Positions 34,546 to 42,679 of a stretch of 64,000 nt of DNA are shown piece by piece. The stretch covers positions 124,001 through 188,000 of the forward strand of contig CAZGEA010000003.1 of NCBI GenBank assembly GCA_964524515.1, in the 5' to 3' direction. A program made the position numbers and the translations under genes. Numbering within the stretch: position 1 is the stretch's first letter; every line of letters begins with the position of its first letter. The stretch comes from CAZGEA01 sp964524515. Its GTDB lineage: Bacteria; Patescibacteriota; Microgenomatia; UBA8517. The notes under the pieces are model-generated. The model was not told the origin of the DNA. It saw only the letters and a program-made list of their open reading frames with translations, and ran no database searches.

Positions 34546-35130
34546 ATGAAATTAATCGACGGTATTAAAGAAAAAGGTTATCCATTCAAAATTCCTAAAT
34601 GCTCTCGCGACGAACTTCCATCATTTTTCAAAAGTTTAGGGTTCACTTCAGGTGCTGAAATTGGAGTAGATCATGGAAACTTTACAGAAAAATTTTCAAA
34701 TGAGGGACTTAAAATGTATGCAATCGACAATTGGCATAAAAGGAGCAGACTTTACGAAAGAGTTAAATTAAGATTTCACAATAACAAAAACGTTCAAATT
34801 ATAAAAAAAACATCAATGGATGCAGTATTGGATTTTCCACCAAGAAGTCTCGATTTTGTATACATTGACGCCGATCACAGATTTCCATTTATCGCCCAGG
34901 ATTTATATTATTGGTATTGGAGAGTAAAAAGAGGAGGAATTATTGCAGGTCATGATTACCTAGATACTCGCCCAGACTCAAAAAATCGTTCAATTCAAAT
35001 AGAGTCTATTGTAGATGCTTTTGTGAAGGCGCACTTTATAGAAAATTACTGGATTTTTGGAAGAAGTAAATCTTTAAAAAAAGAAAGTTTAGATGACAAG
35101 ATGCTCTCATTTATGTTTTTTCGAAAATGA
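34546..35130 (+). CDS. class I SAM methyltransferase, subfamily B copy 2
   Basis: A 194-residue paralogue of the preceding gene: YPFKIPKCSRDELPSFFKSLGF, GAEIGVDHGNF, MYAIDNWHKRS, and SLDFVYIDADHRFPFIAQDLYYW. RGGIIAGHDYL and WIFGRSKS follow, with LSFMFF at the end. The D-A-D-H motif is complete. It overlaps the following GT2 gene by ATGA, so methylation and sugar transfer are translationally coupled here. Confidence 0.82.
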   Translation: MKLIDGIKEKGYPFKIPKCSRDELPSFFKSLGFTSGAEIGVDHGNFTEKFSNEGLKMYAIDNWHKRSRLYERVKLRFHNNKNVQIIKKTSMDAVLDFPPRSLDFVYIDADHRFPFIAQDLYYWYWRVKRGGIIAGHDYLDTRPDSKNRSIQIESIVDAFVKAHFIENYWIFGRSKSLKKESLDDKMLSFMFFRK

Positions 35131-36014
35131 AATTAAGCATCTTAATCCCAGCCTATCACGAACCATATCTTGGAAAAACTATCGAGTCAGTTCTTGAAAA
35201 AGCAGAGGAAGATATTGAAATTATTCCAATTCTTGATGGATGGACACCAGATTACAAATTACCAGACGACAAAAGAATAAAGCCAATATATCTTTCTCAA
35301 AACAAAGGTAAAAGGAATGCGTTAAATATTGGTTTAATGAATTCTTCCGGAAAATTTATTATGGAACTTGATGCACACTGTATTGTAGACCAAGGTTTCG
35401 ATAAAACCTTACTCTCTTCAATTGAAGACAATTGGCTAGTTGTTCCAAGAAGATATTCACTTGATCCCCAAAAATGGATCAAAGATGATTCCCGTGGAAT
35501 AATAGATTATCACTATCTTTCATTTCCAATTCAAAACAGCTGGGGTCTTGGCTTTTATGCAAGACAGTGGGACACACTAACTCGCGATAAGACTGATAAA
35601 AAATTTGATATTGACGACACAATGACAATTCAAGCAAGTAGTTGGATAGCAAATAAAAATTATTTCATTAAACATATATATCCATTAGACGACACAAACT
35701 ACGGCCCGCTTGCACAGGATCAACAAGAATTAGTTCTCAAATACTGGCTCAAAGGGGGTGAAGTAAAAGTTAACAAAAAAACCTCATACGCGCACGTTGC
35801 AAAACGCTGGTATCACTACTCTCAAAAAGTTTTTTCTCGTCTTCACAAAAAAGATAATGTATATATCAATGGAAATACTTGGGGAACTATTCATTGGCTA
35901 AAAAACGAGGAGCCAAACTTATCACACAAGTTTGAATGGCTTATAGAAAAATTCTCCCCCGTTCCCGAATGGGATCAAGATTGGAAAGAAAAGATAAATC
36001 TAATTTACAAATGA
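35127..36014 (+). CDS. family 2 glycosyltransferase
   Basis: The 295-residue protein is a paralogue of the GT2 at 22886. It has KLSILIPAYHEPYLGKTIESVLEKA, IEIIPILDGWTP, the helix KGKRNALNIGLMNSSGKFIM and ELDAHC as metal-binding motif. TIQASSWIANKNYF, then KYWLKGGEVKVNKKTSYAHV mark the acceptor part. A C-terminal extension, WLIEKFSPVPEWDQDW, is shared with the GT2 at 38117 (WLIEKFWPVKGW). It overlaps both neighbours by ATGA. Confidence 0.86.
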   Translation: MKLSILIPAYHEPYLGKTIESVLEKAEEDIEIIPILDGWTPDYKLPDDKRIKPIYLSQNKGKRNALNIGLMNSSGKFIMELDAHCIVDQGFDKTLLSSIEDNWLVVPRRYSLDPQKWIKDDSRGIIDYHYLSFPIQNSWGLGFYARQWDTLTRDKTDKKFDIDDTMTIQASSWIANKNYFIKHIYPLDDTNYGPLAQDQQELVLKYWLKGGEVKVNKKTSYAHVAKRWYHYSQKVFSRLHKKDNVYINGNTWGTIHWLKNEEPNLSHKFEWLIEKFSPVPEWDQDWKEKINLIYK

Positions 36015-36631
36015 AACTCCAAGAAGCAATCAAATATCAAGGTAAACCATTTTATATTCCAGACTGCAGCCGAATGGAGCTTCCAGAATTTTTCAAAAAC
36101 ATGGGCTTCGTGTTAGGTGCAGAAATTGGAGTATACAAAGGAAAATATTGTGAAAAATTTTGCTTAGCAGGAATCAACATGTATGCAATTGATCCTTGGA
36201 AAGATTCAAATCTTCAAAGACAACAAAGACAAGATTATTTGTACAACTACGCAAAAAAGGTCCTAGAAAAAACTAAAAAATGTGTCGTTATTAGAAAATC
36301 TTCAATGGATGCTGTCAAAAATTTTGAAAATGAAAGTCTTGATTTTGTCTATATTGACGCAGACCACAGCTACAATGAAACCTACAATGACATCCACTAT
36401 TGGTACAAAATAGTCAAAAAAGGAGGAATAATTTCAGGACATGACTACGAGTATTCTGGAAATGAAAACAGAGCACTTCAAGCGTATAATGCAACATGTC
36501 AAGTCAAAAAAGCAGTGGATGACTTCATAAAAGAAATGAATATAAAAAATTTTTACACATTTGGCCGCAGTAAAAAAATTGAATTAGAAAGTAAAAACGA
36601 TAGATATTTAAGTTGGATGTTTTTCAAATGA
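36011..36631 (+). CDS. class I SAM methyltransferase, subfamily B copy 3
   Basis: The 206-residue protein starts at ATG 36011. An in-frame upstream extension exists but lies wholly inside the previous gene and has no similarity to the paralogues. Motifs are KPFYIPDCSRMELPEFFKNMGF, GAEIGVYKGKY, MYAIDPWKDS, SLDFVYIDADHSYNETYNDI and KKGGIISGHDYE. FYTFGRSKK near the end matches copy 2. The GT2 inserted between copies 2 and 3 suggests duplication of a methyltransferase-GT2 unit, or insertion of the GT2 after duplication. Confidence 0.82.
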   Translation: MKLQEAIKYQGKPFYIPDCSRMELPEFFKNMGFVLGAEIGVYKGKYCEKFCLAGINMYAIDPWKDSNLQRQQRQDYLYNYAKKVLEKTKKCVVIRKSSMDAVKNFENESLDFVYIDADHSYNETYNDIHYWYKIVKKGGIISGHDYEYSGNENRALQAYNATCQVKKAVDDFIKEMNIKNFYTFGRSKKIELESKNDRYLSWMFFK

Positions 36632-37365
36632 CAAAAGGTGCAATTTACTACACAGATAATAGACCAAAAGATTTTATTCTAGATACCTGTCGCGATCAAA
36701 TTAAAAAATCTTTTCAAGGAAACATCACAAGTGTTTCATTAAAACCAATTGATCTAGGAAAAAATATTGTTTTAGAAAATGCACAAAGAGGTTATCCCAC
36801 AATGGTCAAGCAAATATTTACAGCTCTAGATAATCTGGACACTGATATTGTCTTCTTTTTAGAACACGATGTTCTCTATCATCCAAGCCACTTCGATTTC
36901 ACACCAGAATCAAAAGATATTTATTATTACAATATAAACAATTGGCGTTGGGGAATAAAAGAAGATTATGCAATTACCTACGATGGTTTACACTCACTTT
37001 CCCAACTTTGCTGTGATAGAAAATTAGTACTCGCCCATTATGAAAAACGCCTTAAATACATTAAGGATAAAGGCTTAGATAAAATTCCCGGGAATGAACC
37101 AAAATGGGCTCGTGTTATGGGTTACGAACCAGGAACAAAACCAAGAAGAAAAGGTGGTTTTTCAGATGAAAAATTTGAAGTTTGGAAATCAGCGATACCA
37201 AATATAGATATTAGACACCGTCACACTTTCTCTCCTCCCAAATACACTCTAGATAGCTTTAAAAACCAGCCTGTTAATTGGAAACAAGAAAACATTAAAA
37301 ATATTCCCTATTGGGGCCTTGATAAACTTAAAGAAAAATGGATTCAAAAATACCAAATCAACTAA
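36628..37365 (+). CDS. predicted GT-A-like glycosyltransferase (GKNIV family, copy 2 of 3)
   Basis: The 245-residue protein begins MTKGAIYYTDNR at the ATG that overlaps the previous stop (ATGA). Shared family landmarks are KPIDLGKNIVLEN, YPTMVKQIFTALDNLDTDIVFFLEHDVLYHPSHFDF, LSQLCCDRKLVLAHYEKR, VMGYEPGTKPRRKGGF, IDIRHRHTFS, and NIPYWGLDKL. The EHDVLYH motif likely holds the metal ion and nucleotide sugar. It is close to copy 3 and more distant from copy 1. The family is not one I can name. Confidence 0.62.
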   Translation: MTKGAIYYTDNRPKDFILDTCRDQIKKSFQGNITSVSLKPIDLGKNIVLENAQRGYPTMVKQIFTALDNLDTDIVFFLEHDVLYHPSHFDFTPESKDIYYYNINNWRWGIKEDYAITYDGLHSLSQLCCDRKLVLAHYEKRLKYIKDKGLDKIPGNEPKWARVMGYEPGTKPRRKGGFSDEKFEVWKSAIPNIDIRHRHTFSPPKYTLDSFKNQPVNWKQENIKNIPYWGLDKLKEKWIQKYQIN

Positions 37366-38120
37366 TGAGCAAAGGTGTAATCTACTACACAGACAATAGA
37401 ATTATAAATCCAATAAAGGACGTTGTTAAACACTTTATCAAAAAATCCGCTCTTCCAATAGTAAGCACCTCACTTTCTCCAATTAAATTTGGAAAAAACA
37501 TAGTGCTTGAAAACAGACTTCGAAGTTATCCTACATATATTCTTCAAATTTACGAGGCATTAATTAACTTAAATACAAAATACGTATTCTTCTGCGAACA
37601 TGATGTTTTATATCACAAATCACATTTCGATTTTACTCCACCAAAAGATGATGTTTTCTACTATAACAGTAATGTTTGGCGCTGGAAACTTCATGATTTT
37701 AAGTTAGTAACATACACCAAAATGAGGCCATTATCTTGTCTTTGTGTTAATCGAGAACTTGCAATTGATCACTATAAAAAAAGGGTTGAAAAAGCAAAAG
37801 AGTTAGGGCTAAGCGAAACTCGCTCGCGTGAACCTCGCACTGGTGTTGTTTGGGGCTACGAACCAGGAACAAAACCAACATCACGAGGTGGATTTTCAAA
37901 TGACAAAGCTGATGATTGGACTAGTGAATTCCCAAACATTGATATTCGTCACAATAAAACTTTTACAAGCATCAAGCTAGATCCAAACGATTTTAAAATA
38001 TTACCTGACGGTTACAAAGAAATAAATTACGATGAAATTCCAGGTTGGGACTTGAAAGCATTGTTTGGGGAAGGTATAAGAAACCACACACAATTTAGTT
38101 TTAGTGATTTCAATTCATGA
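37365..38120 (+). CDS. predicted GT-A-like glycosyltransferase (GKNIV family, copy 3 of 3)
   Basis: The 251-residue protein starts at the ATG sharing one base with the stop of copy 2 (TAATG). It has SKGVIYYTDNR, SPIKFGKNIVLEN, and FFCEHDVLYHKSHFDF. LSCLCVNRELAIDHYKKR, VWGYEPGTKPTSRGGF and IDIRHNKTF follow, with EIPGWDLKAL near the end. The order of motifs equals copy 2, so this is a recent tandem duplication. It overlaps the following GT2 by ATGA. Confidence 0.62.
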   Translation: MSKGVIYYTDNRIINPIKDVVKHFIKKSALPIVSTSLSPIKFGKNIVLENRLRSYPTYILQIYEALINLNTKYVFFCEHDVLYHKSHFDFTPPKDDVFYYNSNVWRWKLHDFKLVTYTKMRPLSCLCVNRELAIDHYKKRVEKAKELGLSETRSREPRTGVVWGYEPGTKPTSRGGFSNDKADDWTSEFPNIDIRHNKTFTSIKLDPNDFKILPDGYKEINYDEIPGWDLKALFGEGIRNHTQFSFSDFNS

Positions 38121-39226
38121 ACGCAAGTAATTTATCAATATTAATCCCAGCAAGAAATGAGATGTTTTTAAGCCGCACAGTAGAAGATATTTTAGTAAAC
38201 ATTGAAGCAGATACTGAAATTATCGTAGTTCTAGATGGTGCATGGGCAGATCCTCCTATTCCCCAAAATGATCGGGTAAATATTATTTATCTTTCAGAAA
38301 GCATTGGTCAAAGAGCGGCCACAAATTTAGCATGCAAACTTTCAAAAGCTAAATATGTCATGAAGGTAGATGCACATTGCTCATTCGATAAAGGGTTTGA
38401 TAAAAAAATGCTTGAATCGTTCAAAAGCACTGGTGACAATGTTACCATGGTTCCAATAATGCGAAACTTATGGGCATTTGATTGGAAATGCTACCACTGT
38501 GGATGGAAAAAATACCAAGGACCAACACCTGAAAAATGTGGTGCTTGTGGAAAAAACGACCGATTAAGAAAAAAAGTAGTTTGGATTGGTAAACACAATC
38601 CACAAAGTACTTCATATTGTTTTGATTCAAGCCCTCATTTCCAATACTTTGAAGATTGGAAACACCGCGAACCATATATTTCAGACAAAAAAGAAAAAGG
38701 ATTAACCCAAACAATGAGTTTACAGGGTTCATGTTTCATGATGACAAGAGAAAAATACTGGGAATTAAATATCTGCGATGAAACTTTTGGAAGCTGGGGT
38801 TCACAGGGAATCGAGGTAGCTGTCAAAACATGGCTTTCAGGAGGAAGTGTATTAGTAAACCACAACACTTGGTATGCACATATGTTCAGAACACAAGGTG
38901 GCGACTTTGGATTTCCATATAAAATTTCAGGTAGTGACCAAAAAAAAGCACAAGATTTCGCAAGGGATTTATTTTTCAACAACAAATGGGACAAACAAGT
39001 ACACCCAATATCTTGGTTAATAGAAAAATTCTGGCCAGTCAAAGGCTGGAGTGAAGATGATCTTAAAAAACTCAAGGAAAACACTTTTGATTTTAAAGAA
39101 CAAAATATTGAAAACACAAAAACAGATGAAATTGAGCCCTCAACAGCTCAGTCACCAGAGATTGTGTCACCAAATCTTAACTTTAATAAACAAAAAAGTT
39201 TTGTAATTTACGAAGCCAATAAATAG
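38117..39226 (+). CDS. family 2 glycosyltransferase with inserted zinc ribbon
   Basis: The 369-residue protein is the longest of three GT2 paralogues. The GT-A core has NLSILIPARNEMFLSRTVEDI, ETEIIVVLDGAW, MKVDAHC, then TMSLQGSCFMMTREKYW and KTWLSGGSVLVNHNTWYAHM. Between the metal motif and the acceptor part sits an insert with four cysteines, C125-x2-C128-x12-C141-x2-C144, a zinc-ribbon pattern absent from the other two copies. A C-terminal Ser/Thr/Glu-rich tail of about 40 residues follows WLIEKFWPVKGW. It is the last transferase before the tail-fibre-like genes. Confidence 0.85.
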   Translation: MNASNLSILIPARNEMFLSRTVEDILVNIEADTEIIVVLDGAWADPPIPQNDRVNIIYLSESIGQRAATNLACKLSKAKYVMKVDAHCSFDKGFDKKMLESFKSTGDNVTMVPIMRNLWAFDWKCYHCGWKKYQGPTPEKCGACGKNDRLRKKVVWIGKHNPQSTSYCFDSSPHFQYFEDWKHREPYISDKKEKGLTQTMSLQGSCFMMTREKYWELNICDETFGSWGSQGIEVAVKTWLSGGSVLVNHNTWYAHMFRTQGGDFGFPYKISGSDQKKAQDFARDLFFNNKWDKQVHPISWLIEKFWPVKGWSEDDLKKLKENTFDFKEQNIENTKTDEIEPSTAQSPEIVSPNLNFNKQKSFVIYEANK

Positions 39227-39244
39227 TGTAAAATTCTAAATAAT

Positions 39245-40366
39245 ATGGCTTGGCCTGATGCGTACAAAAATTTTGCTTATTCAACGGTTGCAACCGCCCC
39301 GTCTCCAGCTACAACTGGAACGTCACTTGTTGTTGCAGCAGGTGAAGGAACTCTTTTTCCAGCTGTCCCATTCAATGCAACAATATGGCCAATTGGAACC
39401 CAGCCAACTCCAGCAAATGCTGAAATTGTGAGGGTAACAAACATCTCAACTGATACTTTTACAATTACCCGTGAACAAGAAAGCACAACTGCAAGAACTG
39501 TTATTGTGGGAGATCAAATTGCCGCAAGTGTTACCGCAAAAACCTTTACAGATGTTGAAGATAACTATCTTGGCAGTTGGTCGCCTTTTTTAATCGGATC
39601 AGCAGGTAGTGGATTGCAAACCCTTGCCAGATCATCTGGAAGCTCAAGCACAGGATCAATGATTGTTTTCCCAGTAACTATCCCCTCTCAACTGAAATTT
39701 AACCAAATAATTATGGCCAATTCTCTCTCTTATATAACCAGTGCAACTGGAGCAGTCAGCAATTCATATTATTCTAAATTTGGAATCTATAGTATTTCAG
39801 AGGATGTATTAAAACTAATTTCTTCAAATTCTTTTAGTATTGGTGAAACACTCAATAGCGTTTCTTTAACTTGGAATTACCCAACATCAACTGCTACATC
39901 AGGATATGGATACGGCTCATTTCCCGCAGGTAATCTCACAACAACAGTTCAAATGCAATCATTTATTTCTTATTCGCGAGCAATAGGACTGCAGTTTGGT
40001 GGAGAGGTTGCCCTATCAGCTGGAATTTATTGGTTGGGGCTTTTATCATTGAGAAGTACTGCCAACTCATCAACGAACGGTTTATCCCATGCTGGAATTT
40101 TTGGACAAATAGTAAATGCTGCAAATTCAGTGGGGACAGTGAGCGGACCAAACCCACTTGGTGTTTCCCCTACTCAATGGAGTTTAAACAATAGCAACTT
40201 AACTGGATGGCGCGGAAGGCATATTATGGGCATTCTAAGTAACACCGGTATCGATAATTTTTCAGGAACTGCAATTCCAAATAATATAATCATAAGTCAA
40301 TTTGGAGCTGCGGCTGCTAATTCAACAATGTCTATTTTGCCAACTGTTACTTTTGTATCAACATGA
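39245..40366 (+). CDS. tail-fibre-like structural protein, tandem copy 1 of 3
   Basis: The 373-residue protein has an N-terminal module (about 1-115): KNFAYSTVATAPSPATTGTSLVV, FPAVPFNATIWP, EIVRVTNISTDTFTITREQES, and VGDQIAASVTAKT. I recognise this pattern from tail-fibre and baseplate-associated proteins of phages. The rest (about 115-373) is Ser/Thr/Gly/Asn-rich and beta-like, with SKFGIYS, SSNSFSIGETLNS, IYWLGLLSLRSTANSS, and WRGRHIMGIL. There is no signal peptide or membrane segment. Two paralogues follow directly. Whether it is exported or packed in a particle is unknown. Confidence 0.72.
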   Translation: MAWPDAYKNFAYSTVATAPSPATTGTSLVVAAGEGTLFPAVPFNATIWPIGTQPTPANAEIVRVTNISTDTFTITREQESTTARTVIVGDQIAASVTAKTFTDVEDNYLGSWSPFLIGSAGSGLQTLARSSGSSSTGSMIVFPVTIPSQLKFNQIIMANSLSYITSATGAVSNSYYSKFGIYSISEDVLKLISSNSFSIGETLNSVSLTWNYPTSTATSGYGYGSFPAGNLTTTVQMQSFISYSRAIGLQFGGEVALSAGIYWLGLLSLRSTANSSTNGLSHAGIFGQIVNAANSVGTVSGPNPLGVSPTQWSLNNSNLTGWRGRHIMGILSNTGIDNFSGTAIPNNIIISQFGAAAANSTMSILPTVTFVST

Positions 40367-40392
40367 TTAAAAATCTATTTTCAATATAAACT

Positions 40393-41514
40393 ATGGCAGA
40401 CGCACACAAAAATTTCGCTTATTCAACAATTGCCACTGCCCCTTCTCCTGCGGCATCTGGCACATCACTGGTTGTGGATTCAGGGCATGGAACTCGTTTT
40501 CCAACTGTCCCATTCAATGCAACAATATGGCCAACTGGTGAACAGCCAACAAGCACTAATGCTGAAATTGTCAGAGTAACTGCTATTTCAACAGATACTT
40601 TTACAATCACCCGTGAACAAGAAAGCACAAGATCGCGAACAATTATTGTTGGAGATCAAATCGCCGCAGCAATTACCAACAAAACGCTCATGGATGCAGA
40701 AAATATTATGAGCCGTTGGTCACCATTTATTTTGGGCTCAGCAGGAACCGGAGTGCAAACTCTTGCAAGCAACTATACTGCTCAAACTGGCACTGGATCA
40801 TTGTTTGTTTTTCCAGTAACGGCCAGAAATAATTTAGCATTTAATCAGATAGTTTTGATTAATCAATTGTCCCTTGTCACCAGTGCAACTGGAGCAATAA
40901 ATAACACTTATATTTCCAAATTTGGGTTATATAGCATGAGCGGAAACACATTAAGTTTGATTACTTCAAATTCTTTTTCAATGGAGGCGACTTTAAATAG
41001 TAGGAGTTTTAGCATGTATTATCCGACAACAACTTATTCAAATGGATATAGTTACGGATCATTTCCATTTGGTAGGAATATCTCTACAACAGGAGAAATG
41101 TCGAGTTATTTATCAGGATCAAGATATGTTGGGTTAAACTTTAATAGACCAATCAGGCTTGATGAAGGAGTATATTGGGTTGGTATATTATCTCAAAGAA
41201 GTACAGCTGGATCTTCAACATTTGGACTAAGCAACGTAGGAATTGTAGGCCAAGTCATAAACCAAATTAATTCAGTAGGATCTGTAAGTGGACTTTTACC
41301 TCTTGGTATTGCAGCCACTCAGTGGACAAATATAAACACCCACACCACTGGTTGGTTCGGAAGACATATTATTGGGTTTGTAACCCAAACAGCCATTACC
41401 AATCAGTTGGGATCTGCAATTCCAGATGCAATTACAATTAGTGCACTAGGTGGGGTTGCAGCAGCATCAACAGTATCAATATTACCAAGTGTTAGTTTTG
41501 TATCAAATGATTAA
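40393..41514 (+). CDS. tail-fibre-like structural protein, tandem copy 2 of 3
   Basis: The 373-residue protein matches its neighbours throughout. The first 100 residues are nearly the same (KNFAYSTIATAPSPAASGTSLVV, NATIWPTGEQPTSTNAEIVRVT). The C-terminal domain is more divergent but keeps ISKFGLYSMSGNTLSLITSNSF, VYWVGILSQRSTAGSS, and WFGRHIIGF. Differences are concentrated in the loops of the C-terminal part, as expected for a binding domain under changing selection. No secretion signal is seen. TATAAA lies a few bases before the ATG. Confidence 0.72.
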   Translation: MADAHKNFAYSTIATAPSPAASGTSLVVDSGHGTRFPTVPFNATIWPTGEQPTSTNAEIVRVTAISTDTFTITREQESTRSRTIIVGDQIAAAITNKTLMDAENIMSRWSPFILGSAGTGVQTLASNYTAQTGTGSLFVFPVTARNNLAFNQIVLINQLSLVTSATGAINNTYISKFGLYSMSGNTLSLITSNSFSMEATLNSRSFSMYYPTTTYSNGYSYGSFPFGRNISTTGEMSSYLSGSRYVGLNFNRPIRLDEGVYWVGILSQRSTAGSSTFGLSNVGIVGQVINQINSVGSVSGLLPLGIAATQWTNINTHTTGWFGRHIIGFVTQTAITNQLGSAIPDAITISALGGVAAASTVSILPSVSFVSND

Positions 41515-41522
41515 TTAAAAAT

Positions 41523-42653
41523 ATGGCCCAACAACATAAAAATTTCGCTTATTCAACAATTGCCACTGCCCCATCTCCAGCTACAACTGGCACGTCACTT
41601 GTTGTTGCAGCAGGACAAGGAGATTTGTTTCCAGTTGTTCCTTTTAACGTAACAATTTGGCCAACTGGTGAGCAACCAACAAGCACTAATGCAGAAATTG
41701 TCAGAGTAACTGCAGTGGACTCAGATACATTTACAATTGTTCGCCAAGAGGAAAGCACTTCAGCGCGAACTATTGTGGTCGGAGATCAAATTGCCGCAAC
41801 AATTACAAAAACTACAATAGATGACATTCAAACCATTGCAAGTACCCTGACACCTATGGCACTATCATCGTCAGGAACTGGGTTGCAAACTTTAAATAAT
41901 GCAACTGGATCAAGTGGAACTGGGTCAATGCTTATGTTTCCAGTTACAGTACCAGCCAATCTTCAATTTAATCAAATTTTAGTCCCAAATTCGCTCACCT
42001 GGGTCAGCTCAGCCAACGCTAATAATAAATCAAATTCATATTATTCCAAATTTGGTCTTTATAGTATGAATGCAAATACATTAAGTCTCATCAGTTCTAA
42101 CTCATTTTCAATCGGAGAAACACTAAGTGGAAGTCGTTCTTTTAGCTGGAACTACCCCACAACAACACAAACAGCTGGATATGGTTATGGAGGTTTTCCA
42201 GGCGGAACATCACTTACTACTACCGCCCAGTTTGGATCATACGTAGGAGGCATGAGAGTAATAGGACTTCAGTTTGGGGGAAACATCAGTCTCACTCCGA
42301 ATGTCTATTGGGTTGGCGTTTTATCCTTAAGAAGCACCGCAAACACAAGTACTGTAGGTTTAAGTCATGCTGGAATTTTTGGGCAAGCAATTCACACATT
42401 AAACCAAGTTGGAACATCAAGTACAAATCAAGGCATAATGCCAATTGGTCAGCATTACTCCCAATGGTCAATTTCCAGATCACACGTTACTGGATGGTGG
42501 GGAAGACACATTATTGGCTTTTTAACTGCAACATCCGTTACTAACTTTTTAGGCACAGCAGTCCCCTCTGCAGTTACACTAAGTCAGATTGGTGGATTTG
42601 AAGCAAACTCAACAGTAACACTATTGCCTGCTGTTACCTTTGCATCTACTTAA
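41523..42653 (+). CDS. tail-fibre-like structural protein, tandem copy 3 of 3
   Basis: The 376-residue protein begins AQQHKNFAYSTIATAPSPATTG and shares the NVTIWPTGEQPTSTNAEIVRVT segment with copy 2 almost exactly. The distal domain has YYSKFGLYSMNANTLSLISSNSFS, SFSWNYPTTTQTAGYGYGGF, VYWVGVLSLRSTANTS and WWGRHIIGFL, closer to copy 1 in several places. The mixed likeness suggests recombination or gene conversion between copies. It starts 8 bases after copy 2. Stable trimeric or beta-rich surface structure is plausible but not shown. Confidence 0.72.
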   Translation: MAQQHKNFAYSTIATAPSPATTGTSLVVAAGQGDLFPVVPFNVTIWPTGEQPTSTNAEIVRVTAVDSDTFTIVRQEESTSARTIVVGDQIAATITKTTIDDIQTIASTLTPMALSSSGTGLQTLNNATGSSGTGSMLMFPVTVPANLQFNQILVPNSLTWVSSANANNKSNSYYSKFGLYSMNANTLSLISSNSFSIGETLSGSRSFSWNYPTTTQTAGYGYGGFPGGTSLTTTAQFGSYVGGMRVIGLQFGGNISLTPNVYWVGVLSLRSTANTSTVGLSHAGIFGQAIHTLNQVGTSSTNQGIMPIGQHYSQWSISRSHVTGWWGRHIIGFLTATSVTNFLGTAVPSAVTLSQIGGFEANSTVTLLPAVTFAST

Positions 42654-42679
42654 ACAAGTTTGATATACTCACCTCTGCT
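42640..42679 (+). promoter_or_regulatory. candidate promoter of the last cluster glycosyltransferase
   Basis: TTGCAT (42640-42645), an 18-base spacer and an extended TGATATACT (-10 at 42664-42669) precede the ATG at 42680 by 10 bases. It overlaps the 3' end of the upstream gene, so it would be an internal promoter. Confidence 0.45.

Noticed and set aside
35936..36010. 25-codon extension of the third subfamily B methyltransferase
   Set aside because: It lies wholly within the preceding GT2 gene. ATG 36011 forms the ATGA overlap seen throughout the cluster and matches the start of the paralogues.
39245..42653. Prophage
   Set aside because: Only fibre-like modules are present. No terminase, portal, capsid, tail tube, integrase, lysis gene or attachment repeat was recognised in the window.
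39245..42653. Target genes of a diversity-generating retroelement
   Set aside because: No reverse transcriptase or template repeat is present, and the differences among the three copies are not limited to adenine positions at a C-terminal variable region.
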